A DNA stretch of 64,000 nt from Micrococcaceae bacterium Sec5.1 (GCA_039636795.1 CP143430.1:992001-1056000); one strand, 5' to 3'; counted from the first letter of the stretch, positions 8,392-17,771 are shown. Numbers and translations are program-made. Notes: a model not told the origin generated them from the sequence alone.

Positions 8392-10379
8392 ACCTGCCTG
8401 CGCAAAGGCCCGGCAGGATTCCCCTGCTCCGGTTGGAAGGCATCGGGCGCTCCTATGCAGGAGCCGATGTGCCTACTGCGGCCCTTCAAGACGTCAATCT
8501 TGAGATCTGTGAGGGTGAATTCGTTGCGATCATTGGTCCCTCAGGATCCGGCAAATCAACGCTACTGAACATTCTTGGACTGTTGGACCGTGCATCAGAA
8601 GGCACGTACTCGATCAACGGTGCAGTCGTATCACTGATGGCCGAGAAGCAGCGTGACTGGTTGCGATCGCGGATGTTTGGGTTTGTCTTCCAAGCCTCGC
8701 ACGTGATCTTGGATGAATCGTCCGCACGGAACGCAGCGCTCGGCCTTCGTGTGCAAGGTGTCCGCCACCTGGACCGGGAGTTGGAAGTAACGCAGGCCCT
8801 GCTGCGCGTTGGGTTGCTGCACAGGACAAGCGTGCTCGGCAAGAACCTCTCTGGAGGGGAGAGGCAACGTCTTGCCTTGGCTCGTGCTCTCGCGACCAAG
8901 CCCAGGATCCTGTTCGCAGACGAACCCACAGGCAACCTGGACAGTGTCAATACCCAGAGCGTCATCGCGGATCTCAAGGCGTTGAATCGAACCGGGGTGA
9001 CAGTCGTCGTCATTACGCATGATCCGATCGTCGCCGCCGCAGCAGCCCGCCGGATCGTCATCGACGACGGACGACTGGCAAAGCCCGACGCGCCGGGTTC
9101 CCCTGCCTCGACAGCTGTTCACGAGCCCATGGTTGGGCGCCCGGATCCAACTGAAGTTTTCTCCCCAGCCCCACTGGGGAGACGGCTCAATCTCTTGATG
9201 GATGACGTCTATGATGCATTGGCATCCCTTACCTCCAGGGCAGGCAAGGCACTGCTGCTCATTCTGGCGTTCATGCTGGGATCGGGCGGACTGGTTGCCT
9301 CAGTAGGCCTTAGCCAAAGTGCCTCCGCGCAGGTTTCCGAGCGCGTGGCCGAAGCCGCATTGGATGAAGTGCAAGCCTCAAGAAGCCCATCTGGGGTCCA
9401 ACCCACGAACGCTGACATCGCAGCCTTGCGAGGTCAGAAGAGGAAAATAGAGAATCTTCACGGAGTGGTCGCGGTTGGTTTGCGAGTGGAGTTGGCGACT
9501 TCTGAATTTCGGCCCACACGCTTTCAGCCAAATAGGGGAATCCAGGAGGACGACTTCGCAGGGTCACTCCTGGCCGTGGACTCGACGTTCCTCGACATTA
9601 GCCAGGCCGTAGTTGAGCCTGCTTCTGCGTTATCTCTTCTGGACAATTCCTTCGGAAAGCCCGTAGCAATATTGGGACAAGATACGGCCGTCCGTTTAGG
9701 GATTCCTTCTGCGGGTCCGGGCCAGAAAATTTGGATCGGTGGGCAGTCCGTTCCAGTCGTGGGCATACTGCGCCAAGCCGGAAGGAACCCGGTTCTCGCA
9801 GACAGCATCATCCTGGGGATCAGCGCCTACCCATCCGCTGCTTCTGACAACCCTGTATTTGTGATCCGCACTCTCCCTGGATTTCCAGCACCATTGGCCG
9901 ACGTGATTCCTTTGGCCCTCGACGCAGCTCATCCGGAGCACTTCACCGTCAACACGGTGGCAGACCTTCGTTCGCTCCGCAAAGGAGTCAACAACGACCT
10001 GGGCGTGTTGATCAGTGTCATCTCGTGGGTGTTGCTGGCACTCGCCTGTCTTAGCGCTGCTACGTCGATGTATCTGACTGTGCAAACGCGAAGATCGGAG
10101 ATCGCTCTGCGGAGAGCCCTCGGTACGAGTCGCTTCAGCATTGGCCGGATGTTTATCTTTGAGGGTTTGCTGGTGGGATTGGGCGGTGGACTGGCTGGCG
10201 GAGCGGTCGGAGTGCTGGGAGTTCTGACCTTTTGCCTGGGCCAAGGGTGGACACCGGTTCTGGGGCCTGAATCAGTGTGGACCGGAGTTGCCGCTGGCGC
10301 AGCTACTGGTGTTCTTTCAGCGTTGTATCCAGCCATTGCGGCGTCCAAAGCGGATCCGGCTCAGGCTATTCGCGCCTAG
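8388..10379 (+). CDS. MacB-like ABC exporter (ATPase fused to FtsX-type permease)
   Basis: One 663-residue chain carries an ABC ATPase at the N-terminus (Walker A GPSGSGKST at 50-58, signature LSGGERQRLALARAL, Walker B FADEPTGNLD). A FtsX/MacB-type permease follows: a first membrane helix near 285-305, a large extracellular domain, and three C-terminal helices (VLISVISWVLLALACL onward). This mechanotransmission-type architecture usually exports peptides, lipopeptides or antibiotics, or works on the envelope, with an adaptor. The GTG start overlaps the adaptor stop. The substrate cannot be deduced; no precursor peptide or resistance gene is adjacent. Confidence 0.88.
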   Translation: MNLPAQRPGRIPLLRLEGIGRSYAGADVPTAALQDVNLEICEGEFVAIIGPSGSGKSTLLNILGLLDRASEGTYSINGAVVSLMAEKQRDWLRSRMFGFVFQASHVILDESSARNAALGLRVQGVRHLDRELEVTQALLRVGLLHRTSVLGKNLSGGERQRLALARALATKPRILFADEPTGNLDSVNTQSVIADLKALNRTGVTVVVITHDPIVAAAAARRIVIDDGRLAKPDAPGSPASTAVHEPMVGRPDPTEVFSPAPLGRRLNLLMDDVYDALASLTSRAGKALLLILAFMLGSGGLVASVGLSQSASAQVSERVAEAALDEVQASRSPSGVQPTNADIAALRGQKRKIENLHGVVAVGLRVELATSEFRPTRFQPNRGIQEDDFAGSLLAVDSTFLDISQAVVEPASALSLLDNSFGKPVAILGQDTAVRLGIPSAGPGQKIWIGGQSVPVVGILRQAGRNPVLADSIILGISAYPSAASDNPVFVIRTLPGFPAPLADVIPLALDAAHPEHFTVNTVADLRSLRKGVNNDLGVLISVISWVLLALACLSAATSMYLTVQTRRSEIALRRALGTSRFSIGRMFIFEGLLVGLGGGLAGGAVGVLGVLTFCLGQGWTPVLGPESVWTGVAAGAATGVLSALYPAIAASKADPAQAIRA

Positions 10380-10402
10380 TTCGAGCGGGCAACTCACCCA
10401 GA

Positions 10403-10426
10403 GTCGGGCTATTTTCCTCGGCCCGA
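10403..10426 (+). terminator. Possible hairpin after the ABC export cassette
   Basis: TCGGGC and GCCCGA can pair around an 11-base loop rich in T and C. The stem is only six base pairs and no U-tract follows, so termination here is tentative. Confidence 0.3.
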
Positions 10427-10490
10427 TAGACTTGAGGCTGCATGTCCGCATGCGCACCCAGCTTTTGAACACTGCACCAAACCCCTGAGA

Positions 10491-11579
10491 TTGGACACGG
10501 CCACCTTGCGAGAATTTACCGCCCGCTTTGCCACCGCCGAGGAAATCGATAACTGGGACAAGCACGTCACAGCCAACCCCAATGGCGGCAACATGCTGCA
10601 GTCGGACGCCTATGCGGCAGTCAAGGATGGCAACGGCTGGCTGGTCCGCCGGCTCGTCATCGAGGCCGCTGACTACGCCAGCTACAACCTGCTTCTTGAG
10701 AAGAAGTTCCCCGTCCTTGGCCGGCTCTGGTACCTCATCAAGGGACCGGACGCAGCCGAGGTAAGCGACATCAAGCCTATGCTGAACGCCGTCGCCGCCT
10801 TGGCGAAGGAACAGAAGATGAACGTCTTCACCATCAAGATAGAGCCCGACGTCGTGGAGTCACCTGAGGTGTCCGGCCAGCTGAAGGCGGCAGGCTTGGT
10901 TAAGGCCCCGAACATCCAATCCAACGATTCCACCGCACTCCTGGACATCTCCGCGCCCGCCAATGAAGTGCTGCGGAGCATTTCATCGCGGGCCCGCAAC
11001 GCTGTCCGCAGGGCAGAACGTGAAGGATGCGAGGTTCTCCCCGCCGAGCCTGGCGAGGAGACCTACCGCAAGCTCTACGCACTGATGCAGGACACAGTGA
11101 ACGCCAAGGGTGCCATGCCGTTGCGGAGCTACGAGTACTACTCCCGTTTCTGGCACGAATTCTGCAGCCGTGGCCAGGGACACTTCTTCTTTGTCTACGA
11201 GGACGGCGCACCCAGCGTCGGTGCCTTTGTTATCAACTATGGCTCCAAGGCAACTTACAAGGATGGCGGCTCCACCCAGAACCGCAAGCAGTACGGTGAC
11301 TCGCATTTGGTCCAGTGGGCAGCTATCCAGCGGATGCAGGATCTGGGCTGCGTTGAGTACGATTTCTGCGGCACGCCGCCTGCCGCCCGGATCAAGGACA
11401 AGACACACCCGCTGTTCGGCATGGGTTTGTTCAAAACGAGTTTCACCAAGACCGTGACGGACTTCGTGGGTTGCTACGACCTCGTCCTCGGACCAATCCG
11501 CCATAAGCTCTGGCTCAAGGGTGCAGAGCGCATCTTCCGCCGGCTGGAAACTATGCGCACAGGCGGACAATTCTACTAA
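10491..11579 (+). CDS. FemAB-family peptidoglycan bridge aminoacyltransferase (first of pair)
   Basis: FemABX proteins use aminoacyl-tRNA to build the interpeptide bridge on lipid-linked peptidoglycan precursors at the cytoplasmic membrane face. The 362-residue protein has the paired GNAT-like fold; recognisable pieces are ISSRARNAVRRAEREGCEV and the C-terminal YDFCGTPP...HPLFGMGLFKTSF segment. It lacks the long helical arm present in its neighbour. The start is TTG 10491 without a strong ribosome-binding site, so the exact N-terminus is uncertain. A second FemAB gene follows within 80 bases. Arthrobacter-type cell walls have multi-residue bridges, which fits two enzymes adding different residues; which residue each adds is unknown. 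Confidence 0.9.
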   Translation: MDTATLREFTARFATAEEIDNWDKHVTANPNGGNMLQSDAYAAVKDGNGWLVRRLVIEAADYASYNLLLEKKFPVLGRLWYLIKGPDAAEVSDIKPMLNAVAALAKEQKMNVFTIKIEPDVVESPEVSGQLKAAGLVKAPNIQSNDSTALLDISAPANEVLRSISSRARNAVRRAEREGCEVLPAEPGEETYRKLYALMQDTVNAKGAMPLRSYEYYSRFWHEFCSRGQGHFFFVYEDGAPSVGAFVINYGSKATYKDGGSTQNRKQYGDSHLVQWAAIQRMQDLGCVEYDFCGTPPAARIKDKTHPLFGMGLFKTSFTKTVTDFVGCYDLVLGPIRHKLWLKGAERIFRRLETMRTGGQFY

Positions 11580-11657
11580 AGAACCGGCACCAACCCAACA
11601 CTTCAGGCCCGCCCCGGCCACCAACGGGTGCAAATCTATCTAGGTGAGGTAATTTCT

Positions 11658-12998
11658 TTGACTCCGATTGAGGCTGGAACCGGCATGGAATTCGTGATTC
11701 TCAGTGACGCTGATTTCGAGACATTCGCCAAGGGGCACCCACAAGGCAGCTTCATCCAGTCCGTGGATCTGGCGCGTTTCCAACGTGCCCGCGGCCAGGA
11801 AGTGGAGCTCTTTGGCGTGACCCGCGGTGGCAGCCTGATCGCTGCCGGAAAGCTCGTCTACACCACCAATCGCTTTGGCTACAAGGTCTGCGACTGCGCA
11901 AAGGGACCACTGCTGGACTACAACGACGCCGAAGCGGTGCGGTTCGTCGTCGAGCAGTTGAAGAAGCATGCGGCCTCGAAGAAGGCCGCTGAGCTGCGGA
12001 TCTCACCCAACGTCAAGTACATCGCCCGCGACGAGGACGGTGCCGAGCACCCGGAGGTTGAGGACAACCGTCCACTGCTGAAGGAGCTGGCAGGATTGGG
12101 CTTCAAGCACCAGGGCTTTGACATGAATTTCGCAAACATCAACTGGATGTTCGTCAAGAAGCTGGACGGAATCGCCGATTCCGAAGAGCTCATCATGGGC
12201 ATGAACTACCGCACGCGCAAGGCCATCCGGAAGGCCGAAAAGAACGGCGTTTACCTGGAGCAGGCCACGCTGGAAACCCTGGACGACTTTTACAACGCGC
12301 TGAGCACTGCCGGCGACGAAAAGGGTTTCACCTACCGCGAGCGTGAGTACTACGAGCAACTGCTCCGTAATACCTCGGATGAGTTCACCAAGCTCATGAT
12401 GGCCAAGATCAACATCCCCGAATACCGGGCCTCCATCACTGAGCGCCTGGATGCCGAAGCCAAAACTCTCGCGGACCTCAAGCGCGACGTCGAGGAAACC
12501 GGCAGCAAGAAGAAGGCCAACCGCATCAAGGTAGTCCAGGACCTTGTGGACAGCTACGAGCGAAGCCTCAAGGACATCGAACGCTTTCCCGACTCGGTTG
12601 GAGTGGCTACGGTTGCGGCGATCCACTTCGCTTGCTCCGGGGATGAAATCGTGTGCGTGATCGGCGGCACTGTCCAGGACTACATCTACTTCAACGGAGC
12701 TACGTCGCTGTACTGGGGCATGCTGTTGCACGCGCTGAACAATGGCTACTCGCGTTACAACTTCTACGGCACGTTCGGCATCCAGGGCCAGGATGAAACC
12801 GGCCACGGCGGCTACGAATTCAAGAAGGGCTTCGGCGGCGAGGTGGTCCAGCTGGTTGGAGACTTCGTGGCACCGGTGAATCTGCCGGTCTTCACCGCTT
12901 ACCAGGCGGTCAGGAAGCTTGCAGCTGCCGCCAAGACGGTTCTGGCAAAATTGCCGGAGCCCGGAAACCTGCTGAGGAAATTCCGGGGGAAGAACTAA
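11658..12998 (+). CDS. FemAB-family aminoacyltransferase with helical arm (second of pair)
   Basis: This is the partner of the preceding FemAB gene. It is about 446 residues from TTG 11658, chosen because AGGTGAGG (11642-11649) lies eight bases upstream; ATG 11685 and GTG 11628 are alternatives. Two GNAT-like halves flank a charged coiled segment (about residues 260-310, including LADLKRDVEETGSKKKANR) like the tRNA-binding-like helical arm of FemA. The C-terminal YNFYGTFG...GGYEFKKGFGGEVVQLVG is typical. It probably extends the interpeptide bridge begun by the first enzyme. The following exporter gene starts 28 bases downstream. Confidence 0.92.
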   Translation: MTPIEAGTGMEFVILSDADFETFAKGHPQGSFIQSVDLARFQRARGQEVELFGVTRGGSLIAAGKLVYTTNRFGYKVCDCAKGPLLDYNDAEAVRFVVEQLKKHAASKKAAELRISPNVKYIARDEDGAEHPEVEDNRPLLKELAGLGFKHQGFDMNFANINWMFVKKLDGIADSEELIMGMNYRTRKAIRKAEKNGVYLEQATLETLDDFYNALSTAGDEKGFTYREREYYEQLLRNTSDEFTKLMMAKINIPEYRASITERLDAEAKTLADLKRDVEETGSKKKANRIKVVQDLVDSYERSLKDIERFPDSVGVATVAAIHFACSGDEIVCVIGGTVQDYIYFNGATSLYWGMLLHALNNGYSRYNFYGTFGIQGQDETGHGGYEFKKGFGGEVVQLVGDFVAPVNLPVFTAYQAVRKLAAAAKTVLAKLPEPGNLLRKFRGKN

Positions 12999-13026
12999 TC
13001 AACCAAAGCCTAAGGAGGAACGCTGC

Positions 13027-14514
13027 GTGACTGAACGCCCTGAGGGCTCCGGCGGCAGGCCTCACACTGACGGCTTGCCCAAGACCCAGCCGATGCGGCC
13101 ATCGCAAATCCGGCAGAATGCCAATGCCAAACGCATGCTGATGCGCTTGGTGCAAGGCGATAGCCCACCTACAGCCCCCATGAACATTGTGGACCGGCTC
13201 GCGGGCAGTCCCTACGCCAACCCCACTATCCAGGTGGTGGGCGTCGACGCCTCGGCGCGTAAGACCATCGACTTCGCCTTGCACCTGGCCGAAGTCATGT
13301 TCCGCTACGGCGCAGGTGCCCTTGAAGTTGAGACCAGCATGATTGCCGTTACCGCCGCCCTTGGCTTGAAGAACGTTGAAGTGGACATCACCAACCAGTC
13401 GGTGGCCATCAACTATGCGCCAAAGGACCAGACCCCCATCACGTTGTTACGGGTGGTGCGCTCGTGGACCAACAACTACGCGGGACTTGCCCAGGTCCAT
13501 CAACTGGTCACGGACATCGTGGCCGGGGGAGTGGGCCGTGACGAAGCCGTCCGTCGATTGAATGACATCGTCCGCAGCGCCAAGCCTTTCCCTCGATGGA
13601 TGGTCACGGTTGCCTTCGCTGTGTTCGCGGCGGTGTTCGTGGGCGTCCTGGGTGGTGGTCCGGGCGCTTCAGCCCTCGCCTTTGGCTCCAACTTGCTGAT
13701 CAGTTTGGTTGCCCGGCAACTCAGCCGCTGGCGCACCCCCGACTTCTTCATCACCATGGCATGCTCGTTCCTGGTCACGTTTATCGCCCTGATGCTGCGG
13801 TGGGCGGGTGCGGACATCGCTCCATCCATTGTGGTTGCGGGTGGAATCCTGTTGTTGCTTCCAACGGGCAGGCTTGTATCTTCCGTGCAGGACGCCATCA
13901 ACGGCTTCCCGGTCACGGCGGCCGGACGATTCCTCTCCACGCTGCTCACCTTCGGCGCGATCGTCGCTGGTATCGCCGTCGCCGTCGTCGTCGGGACCCT
14001 CATGGGCAGCGAAGTCCTGGACGTCACCAAAACATTCCCCGATGCGTATCCTTTGTGGGGCCAAGCCATTCTGATCGCCATCGCCGTAGTGGCTATCGGC
14101 GTCACCGAGCAGACACAGATGCGCCTGTTACTCCCGACGGCGGCAGTCGGCTTGGTCGGCTTCTTCGTCTTGTGGGCGGCTACCACTGCGGGGTTCGGCG
14201 ACCGCTTGTCGCCGGCAGTATCGGCTGTGGCCATCGGCCTGTTGGCTCGGGTAGTGGCACTGAAACTTGGCGCTCCCCAGCTTGTAGTGGCTGTTCCGGC
14301 CGCGCTCATCCTGCTGCCCGGCCTGACTATATTCCGTTCAATGTATGTATTGACCATTGAGGAAGCGGACATTCTTCAGGGCGCCGGAGGCATGCTGAAT
14401 GCAGGTGCGATTGTCCTGGGAGTGGCAGCAGGAATCGTCCTCGGTGACAACCTGGCCAGGCCGCTCACGAAGGGCCTATCCAGCAACGAGCGCCGCAGGG
14501 TACGGCGCCGCTAG
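13027..14514 (+). CDS. Threonine/serine exporter family protein (ThrE-type)
   Basis: The 495-residue protein has the two-part ThrE layout: a soluble N-terminal stretch followed by about ten hydrophobic helices beginning near residue 195 (WMVTVAFAVFAAVFVGVLGG). The family exports L-threonine and L-serine. GTG 13027 has an excellent AAGGAGG at 13012-13018. Its position directly behind two FemAB genes is notable because serine and threonine occur in interpeptide bridges of this bacterial group; a functional link is only an inference. It converges with the siderophore-interacting protein gene, whose stop is 24 bases away. Confidence 0.88.
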   Translation: MTERPEGSGGRPHTDGLPKTQPMRPSQIRQNANAKRMLMRLVQGDSPPTAPMNIVDRLAGSPYANPTIQVVGVDASARKTIDFALHLAEVMFRYGAGALEVETSMIAVTAALGLKNVEVDITNQSVAINYAPKDQTPITLLRVVRSWTNNYAGLAQVHQLVTDIVAGGVGRDEAVRRLNDIVRSAKPFPRWMVTVAFAVFAAVFVGVLGGGPGASALAFGSNLLISLVARQLSRWRTPDFFITMACSFLVTFIALMLRWAGADIAPSIVVAGGILLLLPTGRLVSSVQDAINGFPVTAAGRFLSTLLTFGAIVAGIAVAVVVGTLMGSEVLDVTKTFPDAYPLWGQAILIAIAVVAIGVTEQTQMRLLLPTAAVGLVGFFVLWAATTAGFGDRLSPAVSAVAIGLLARVVALKLGAPQLVVAVPAALILLPGLTIFRSMYVLTIEEADILQGAGGMLNAGAIVLGVAAGIVLGDNLARPLTKGLSSNERRRVRRR

Positions 14515-14538
14515 ATCTGCGCTGGCCGCTGGATCTGA

Positions 14539-15378
14539 CTAAATCTGTCCTACGGGAAGCTTCTTCTCGGCCTGGAAAACTTCTTCTACCCGGCCCTGAG
14601 CCCAGTAACCGGAGAGCGAAACCTGCGAACGCTCCAGGCCGCGCTCGGCGAAGAAGATCTGCCGGAGGCCCTTCATGTAGCCCCGTTCGCCATGCGCAAA
14701 GACATCTACGCGGCCGGGCAGCCACTGCATTTCACGAAGCGCCTCAAGCAGCAGTTCGCTTGATCCGGCCGGCACTCCGTTGCGCTGGAGCCAACGGAGT
14801 TCCAGTCCGGCAGGAGCAGAGATAGGCAGGATGTCCTCGGCGCTGTCCACCTCAAGGAACGCGTATCCGCGGGCTTCCGGAGCGAGAGTCTCTATGCAGG
14901 CTGCGATGGCTGGAATCGCGGCGTCATCTCCGGCGAAGAGGTGCCAATCGGCGTCGGGCGCAGGATTGTAGGCGCCGCCGGGGCCGGTAAAAATCAGAGT
15001 GTCCCCAGGTTCCGCTGCCGCTGCCCAAGGCCCTGCCAGGCCCTCGTCGCCATGGACTACGAAGTCAATCGCCAGTTCCCGTTCTTCCAGGTCCACCCAG
15101 CGGATGGTGTAAGTCCGGGTGTGCGGCCATTGCTCTCGTGGCATCGTCTCGCGGATGGCCCACAGGTCCAGTGGAAGTTGGTAATCAACGCCGGGCTGGG
15201 GAAAAACGATCTTGACGTACCGGTCCACGTATTCGTTGTTCACGTAGTCGCTGAACCCTGGCCCGCCGGCGACGATCCGCACCATGTGAGGCGAGAGCCA
15301 TTCTTTGCGCAGGACCCTCAGGTTGACCTGCGGGCGTGTGGTCCGGGTGGCGGATGAAGATACGGGGAGAGCAGCCAT
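14539..15378 (-). CDS. Siderophore-interacting protein (FAD-dependent ferric reductase family)
   Basis: Proteins of this family reduce ferric siderophores in the cytosol to release iron. The 279-residue chain shows an FAD-binding barrel (RTYTIRWVD near residues 85-95, the RxYT motif) and a C-terminal NAD(P)H domain with the FAGDDAAIPAI segment. The last part, VDVFAHGERGYMKGLRQIFFAERGL, is family-typical. The ATG abuts an IdeR-type iron box that overlaps a -10 element, so it should be repressed in high iron and give a leaderless mRNA. An ideR gene is present at 35755 in this window. No siderophore biosynthesis genes are adjacent. Confidence 0.93.
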   Translation of the reverse strand: MAALPVSSSATRTTRPQVNLRVLRKEWLSPHMVRIVAGGPGFSDYVNNEYVDRYVKIVFPQPGVDYQLPLDLWAIRETMPREQWPHTRTYTIRWVDLEERELAIDFVVHGDEGLAGPWAAAAEPGDTLIFTGPGGAYNPAPDADWHLFAGDDAAIPAIAACIETLAPEARGYAFLEVDSAEDILPISAPAGLELRWLQRNGVPAGSSELLLEALREMQWLPGRVDVFAHGERGYMKGLRQIFFAERGLERSQVSLSGYWAQGRVEEVFQAEKKLPVGQI

Positions 15379-15397
15379 ATAGGCAAGCCTAAGCTAA
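15379..15397 (-). promoter_or_regulatory. IdeR/DtxR iron box overlapping a leaderless -10
   Basis: On the minus strand the 19-mer TTAGCTTAGGCTTGCCTAT matches the IdeR consensus TTAGGTTAGGCTAACCTAA at 15 of 19 positions. It contains TAGGCT, a -10 element placed seven bases before the ATG, so repressor binding would directly block RNA polymerase and the mRNA would be leaderless. Confidence 0.8.
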
Positions 15398-15430
15398 TTC
15401 GCGGGGTGCCAGTTGGGTATGAGTCGAAGG

Positions 15431-16198
15431 TTACAAGATGGGTAGTTCCCAATCGACGGGCTCTGCGCCCTGTGACGCCAACAGCTGGTTCGTTCGGCTG
15501 AACGGCTTGGAACCAAAGAAGCCACGTGATGCCGAAAGGGGACTCGGGTGCACCGAAGTGATTGCCGGTGTGCCATCCAGCAGCGGCATGACCGCTTCGG
15601 CGTCCTTCCCCCACAGAATCGCTACCAGGGGACTCCGGCGTCCCGCGCCGTCGGTGCGATGGGCTACCGCACTGACAGCCGCCGTCGTGATTGCCTCCCA
15701 GCCTTTGCCGCGGTGTGAGCCAGCGCTTCCGGCTGCGACACTCAGGACACGGTTCAGCAGCAGGACGCCTTGGTCCGTCCAGGCCGTGAGGTCGCCATGG
15801 ATGCGCGGCGGGAGCCCGAGGTCGTCGTGGAGTTCACGATAAATATTTGCCAGGCTCCGGGGGATCGGCCGCGTATGCCGCGAAACGGCAAAGGAAAGCC
15901 CGACGGCGTGTCCGGGGGTTGGGTAGGGATCCTGGCCAAGGATGAGTACTTTGACGTCAGCCAATGGTCGGCGGAAAGCCCGGAGAAGGTTGGTAGCTGC
16001 AGGAAGGACGTGGATCCCTTGGGCAGCCTGAGCCGCAACAAAGGCCAAAGCCTCACGGAGTTGGCCTTCCACGGGTCGCAACGCGTCCGCCCAGTCCACG
16101 GCCATCAGCTCTTCCAAGGGTTGGTCAACAAGCTCCTCGAAGCCCCGATCGGCAACGCCGGCGGGTTCCAGGTCAAACAGTGCATCCTCACCAGTCAC
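15431..16198 (-). CDS. ung: Uracil-DNA glycosylase, family 1
   Basis: Ung removes uracil from DNA as the first step of base-excision repair. The 255-residue protein carries [17 protein letters not shown], with catalytic Asp90, in the form usual for actinobacterial Ung, then GVLLLN and [17 protein letters not shown] (the His-containing leucine-loop motif). The start is GTG 16198, with GGAGGAGAC about ten bases upstream on the minus strand. It lies downstream of its own promoter region and is read toward the siderophore-interacting protein gene. Nothing is missing. Confidence 0.96.
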   Translation of the reverse strand: MTGEDALFDLEPAGVADRGFEELVDQPLEELMAVDWADALRPVEGQLREALAFVAAQAAQGIHVLPAATNLLRAFRRPLADVKVLILGQDPYPTPGHAVGLSFAVSRHTRPIPRSLANIYRELHDDLGLPPRIHGDLTAWTDQGVLLLNRVLSVAAGSAGSHRGKGWEAITTAAVSAVAHRTDGAGRRSPLVAILWGKDAEAVMPLLDGTPAITSVHPSPLSASRGFFGSKPFSRTNQLLASQGAEPVDWELPIL

Positions 16199-16306
16199 CC
16201 TGTCATTGTCTCCTCCAGAGCATCGGCGGTGCGAATGACAGCGTTGTTATTCGCCCGTAACATGGGGGTAGGACATTTTCCCCCAACCAGCGTCAAGGAG
16301 TGTGCC

Positions 16307-16642
16307 GTGGCAGAACCAGCACCGGAACCAATGGCGCCGCAGTCTACCGGTTTCGCACTTGAAGACCTGGCAGCCGAGACCCGCAGCGACTCACCTCTAA
16401 GTGACCGTGATCAGCAAATGTTGGCCTTGGAACGGCAATGGTGGAAGTACGCCGGCGCCAAGGAACAGGCGATCCGTGAGCTCTTCAATCTCTCCGCCAC
16501 GCACTATTACCAGATCCTGAACGCACTTATCGATACCGAAGATGCGTTGGCCCACGATCCCATGCTGGTGAAGAGATTGCGTAGACTACGTACGTCGCGC
16601 CAACGTGCGCGGACAGCGCGCCGTTTGGGGTCCGACGCGTAA
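16307..16642 (+). CDS. DUF3263 family protein
   Basis: This 111-residue protein matches the actinobacterial DUF3263 family, recognised by DRDQQMLALERQWWKYAGAKEQ and LFNLSATHYYQILNALID. The conserved part resembles a helix-turn-helix, so a DNA-binding role is possible but unproven. The open frame extends far upstream, but GTG 16307 is chosen because AAGGAG (16295-16300) precedes it and the upstream extension lies antisense to ung. It is followed 48 bases later by the LytR C-terminal-domain gene, the usual actinobacterial pairing. Confidence 0.85.
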   Translation: MAEPAPEPMAPQSTGFALEDLAAETRSDSPLSDRDQQMLALERQWWKYAGAKEQAIRELFNLSATHYYQILNALIDTEDALAHDPMLVKRLRRLRTSRQRARTARRLGSDA

Positions 16643-16690
16643 ATCGCCCGGCTGATCGTCAGCAGCAACCAGCAAGGACAAGGCTTCACC

Positions 16691-17311
16691 ATGACCAAAT
16701 TTGCCAAGGATGAATTCGACCGGGTCCCACAGAACAGCTCCCGGCAGGGGGTGCACCGTGACGCCCAAGAGACAGTCCGCCCCAATTTGTGGCCGGTCTT
16801 GACAGTAGGGGCCGTCGCCCTGGTGCTGGGACTCGTAGCTTTCCTGATACTTCCGCGGCTTGGCCTGGTGGCCCCCAGCGCGTCCACAAGCGTCTCGACG
16901 CCGGCGCCCCAGCAGAGCGAAACCTCCCCTTCTGCTGCACCTACCGAATCAAGCAACGCACCCATCGCTTCCGGCGAGCCGAGCCCGGGAACCACGCCTT
17001 CAGGCGAAGCTTCGGCAACTCCTTCTGCTGCGCCGGTGGACAAGTCCGTTGCAGTGGCTGTCTACAACGGCACGGCTACGGCTGGGCTTGCCAGTCGCGT
17101 CGCGGGCCTGGTCCAAGGCGATGGTTGGGCTTTGGGATCTGTGGGGAACTGGGGCGGCCTGCCGCAACAGTCTTCCGTGGTCTTTTACAACGTCCCTGGA
17201 CAGAAGGCGAATGCAGAAGCACTGGGCAAACTCCTCGGTATCACCGCGGTTGTTGAGTCTCCTGAAATACAGCAGCCTCTAGTGGTTGTTGTGGGACCTG
17301 GCTACCGGTAA
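16691..17311 (+). CDS. Membrane protein with LytR C-terminal domain
   Basis: A short cytoplasmic N-terminus leads to one transmembrane helix (about residues 38-58, VLTVGAVALVLGLVAFLIL). A Ser/Pro/Thr/Ala-rich linker (to about 115) and a C-terminal LytR_C-type domain (VAVYNGTATAGLASRVAGLV to the end) follow. The domain occurs in LytR-CpsA-Psr cell-wall ligases; here it is found alone, outside the membrane. It probably acts in envelope biogenesis. The start is ATG 16691. Confidence 0.82.
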   Translation: MTKFAKDEFDRVPQNSSRQGVHRDAQETVRPNLWPVLTVGAVALVLGLVAFLILPRLGLVAPSASTSVSTPAPQQSETSPSAAPTESSNAPIASGEPSPGTTPSGEASATPSAAPVDKSVAVAVYNGTATAGLASRVAGLVQGDGWALGSVGNWGGLPQQSSVVFYNVPGQKANAEALGKLLGITAVVESPEIQQPLVVVVGPGYR

Positions 17312-17500
17312 TTTCGCTGAATCCCGCCCGTTTTTCTGTGGTTTCAGCCTCGAAAGCTGCAACTCGGTTAAGCCTCAATAACAAAAGCCATGGTCAGCCC
17401 CTCGGCAGCAGCGCGCGGATAGTGACTGTGGTTACAGTGGATTGATTCCGGTCCGGAGATCCCGGCAACCGGTCTTGGCTACTGTGAAAGTGTGGGCATC

Positions 17501-17704
17501 ATGGCTTTGGGAACCGTCAAATGGTTCAATGCCGAAAAAGGGTACGGCTTCATCACTGTGGATGACTCCGGCGACGACGTCTTCGTGCACTGGTCCGCTA
17601 TTCAGATGGAAGGCTTCCGTGCCCTCGAGGAAGGCCAGCGGGTGGAGTTCGAATTAGGCGAAGGCCAGAAGGGTCCGCAGGCCGAAAGCGTCCGCGTTGC
17701 ATAG
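17501..17704 (+). CDS. Cold-shock protein (CspA family)
   Basis: A 67-residue single cold-shock domain with RNP1 (KGYGFITV) and RNP2 (VFVHWSAI) motifs; it binds single-stranded nucleic acid and acts as an RNA chaperone. The N-terminus [17 protein letters not shown] is canonical. An upstream in-frame GTG (17492) exists, but ATG 17501 gives the standard family N-terminus. The ribosome-binding site is weak (GAAAGTG). A second, longer cold-shock protein is at 33183. Confidence 0.95.
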   Translation: MALGTVKWFNAEKGYGFITVDDSGDDVFVHWSAIQMEGFRALEEGQRVEFELGEGQKGPQAESVRVA

Positions 17705-17771
17705 TCCCTTCGGCCGTCACGTCAGCTAACGGCTGAAACCCCTTTGTTTATAGCGCAAAGTGGCGCTTCTG

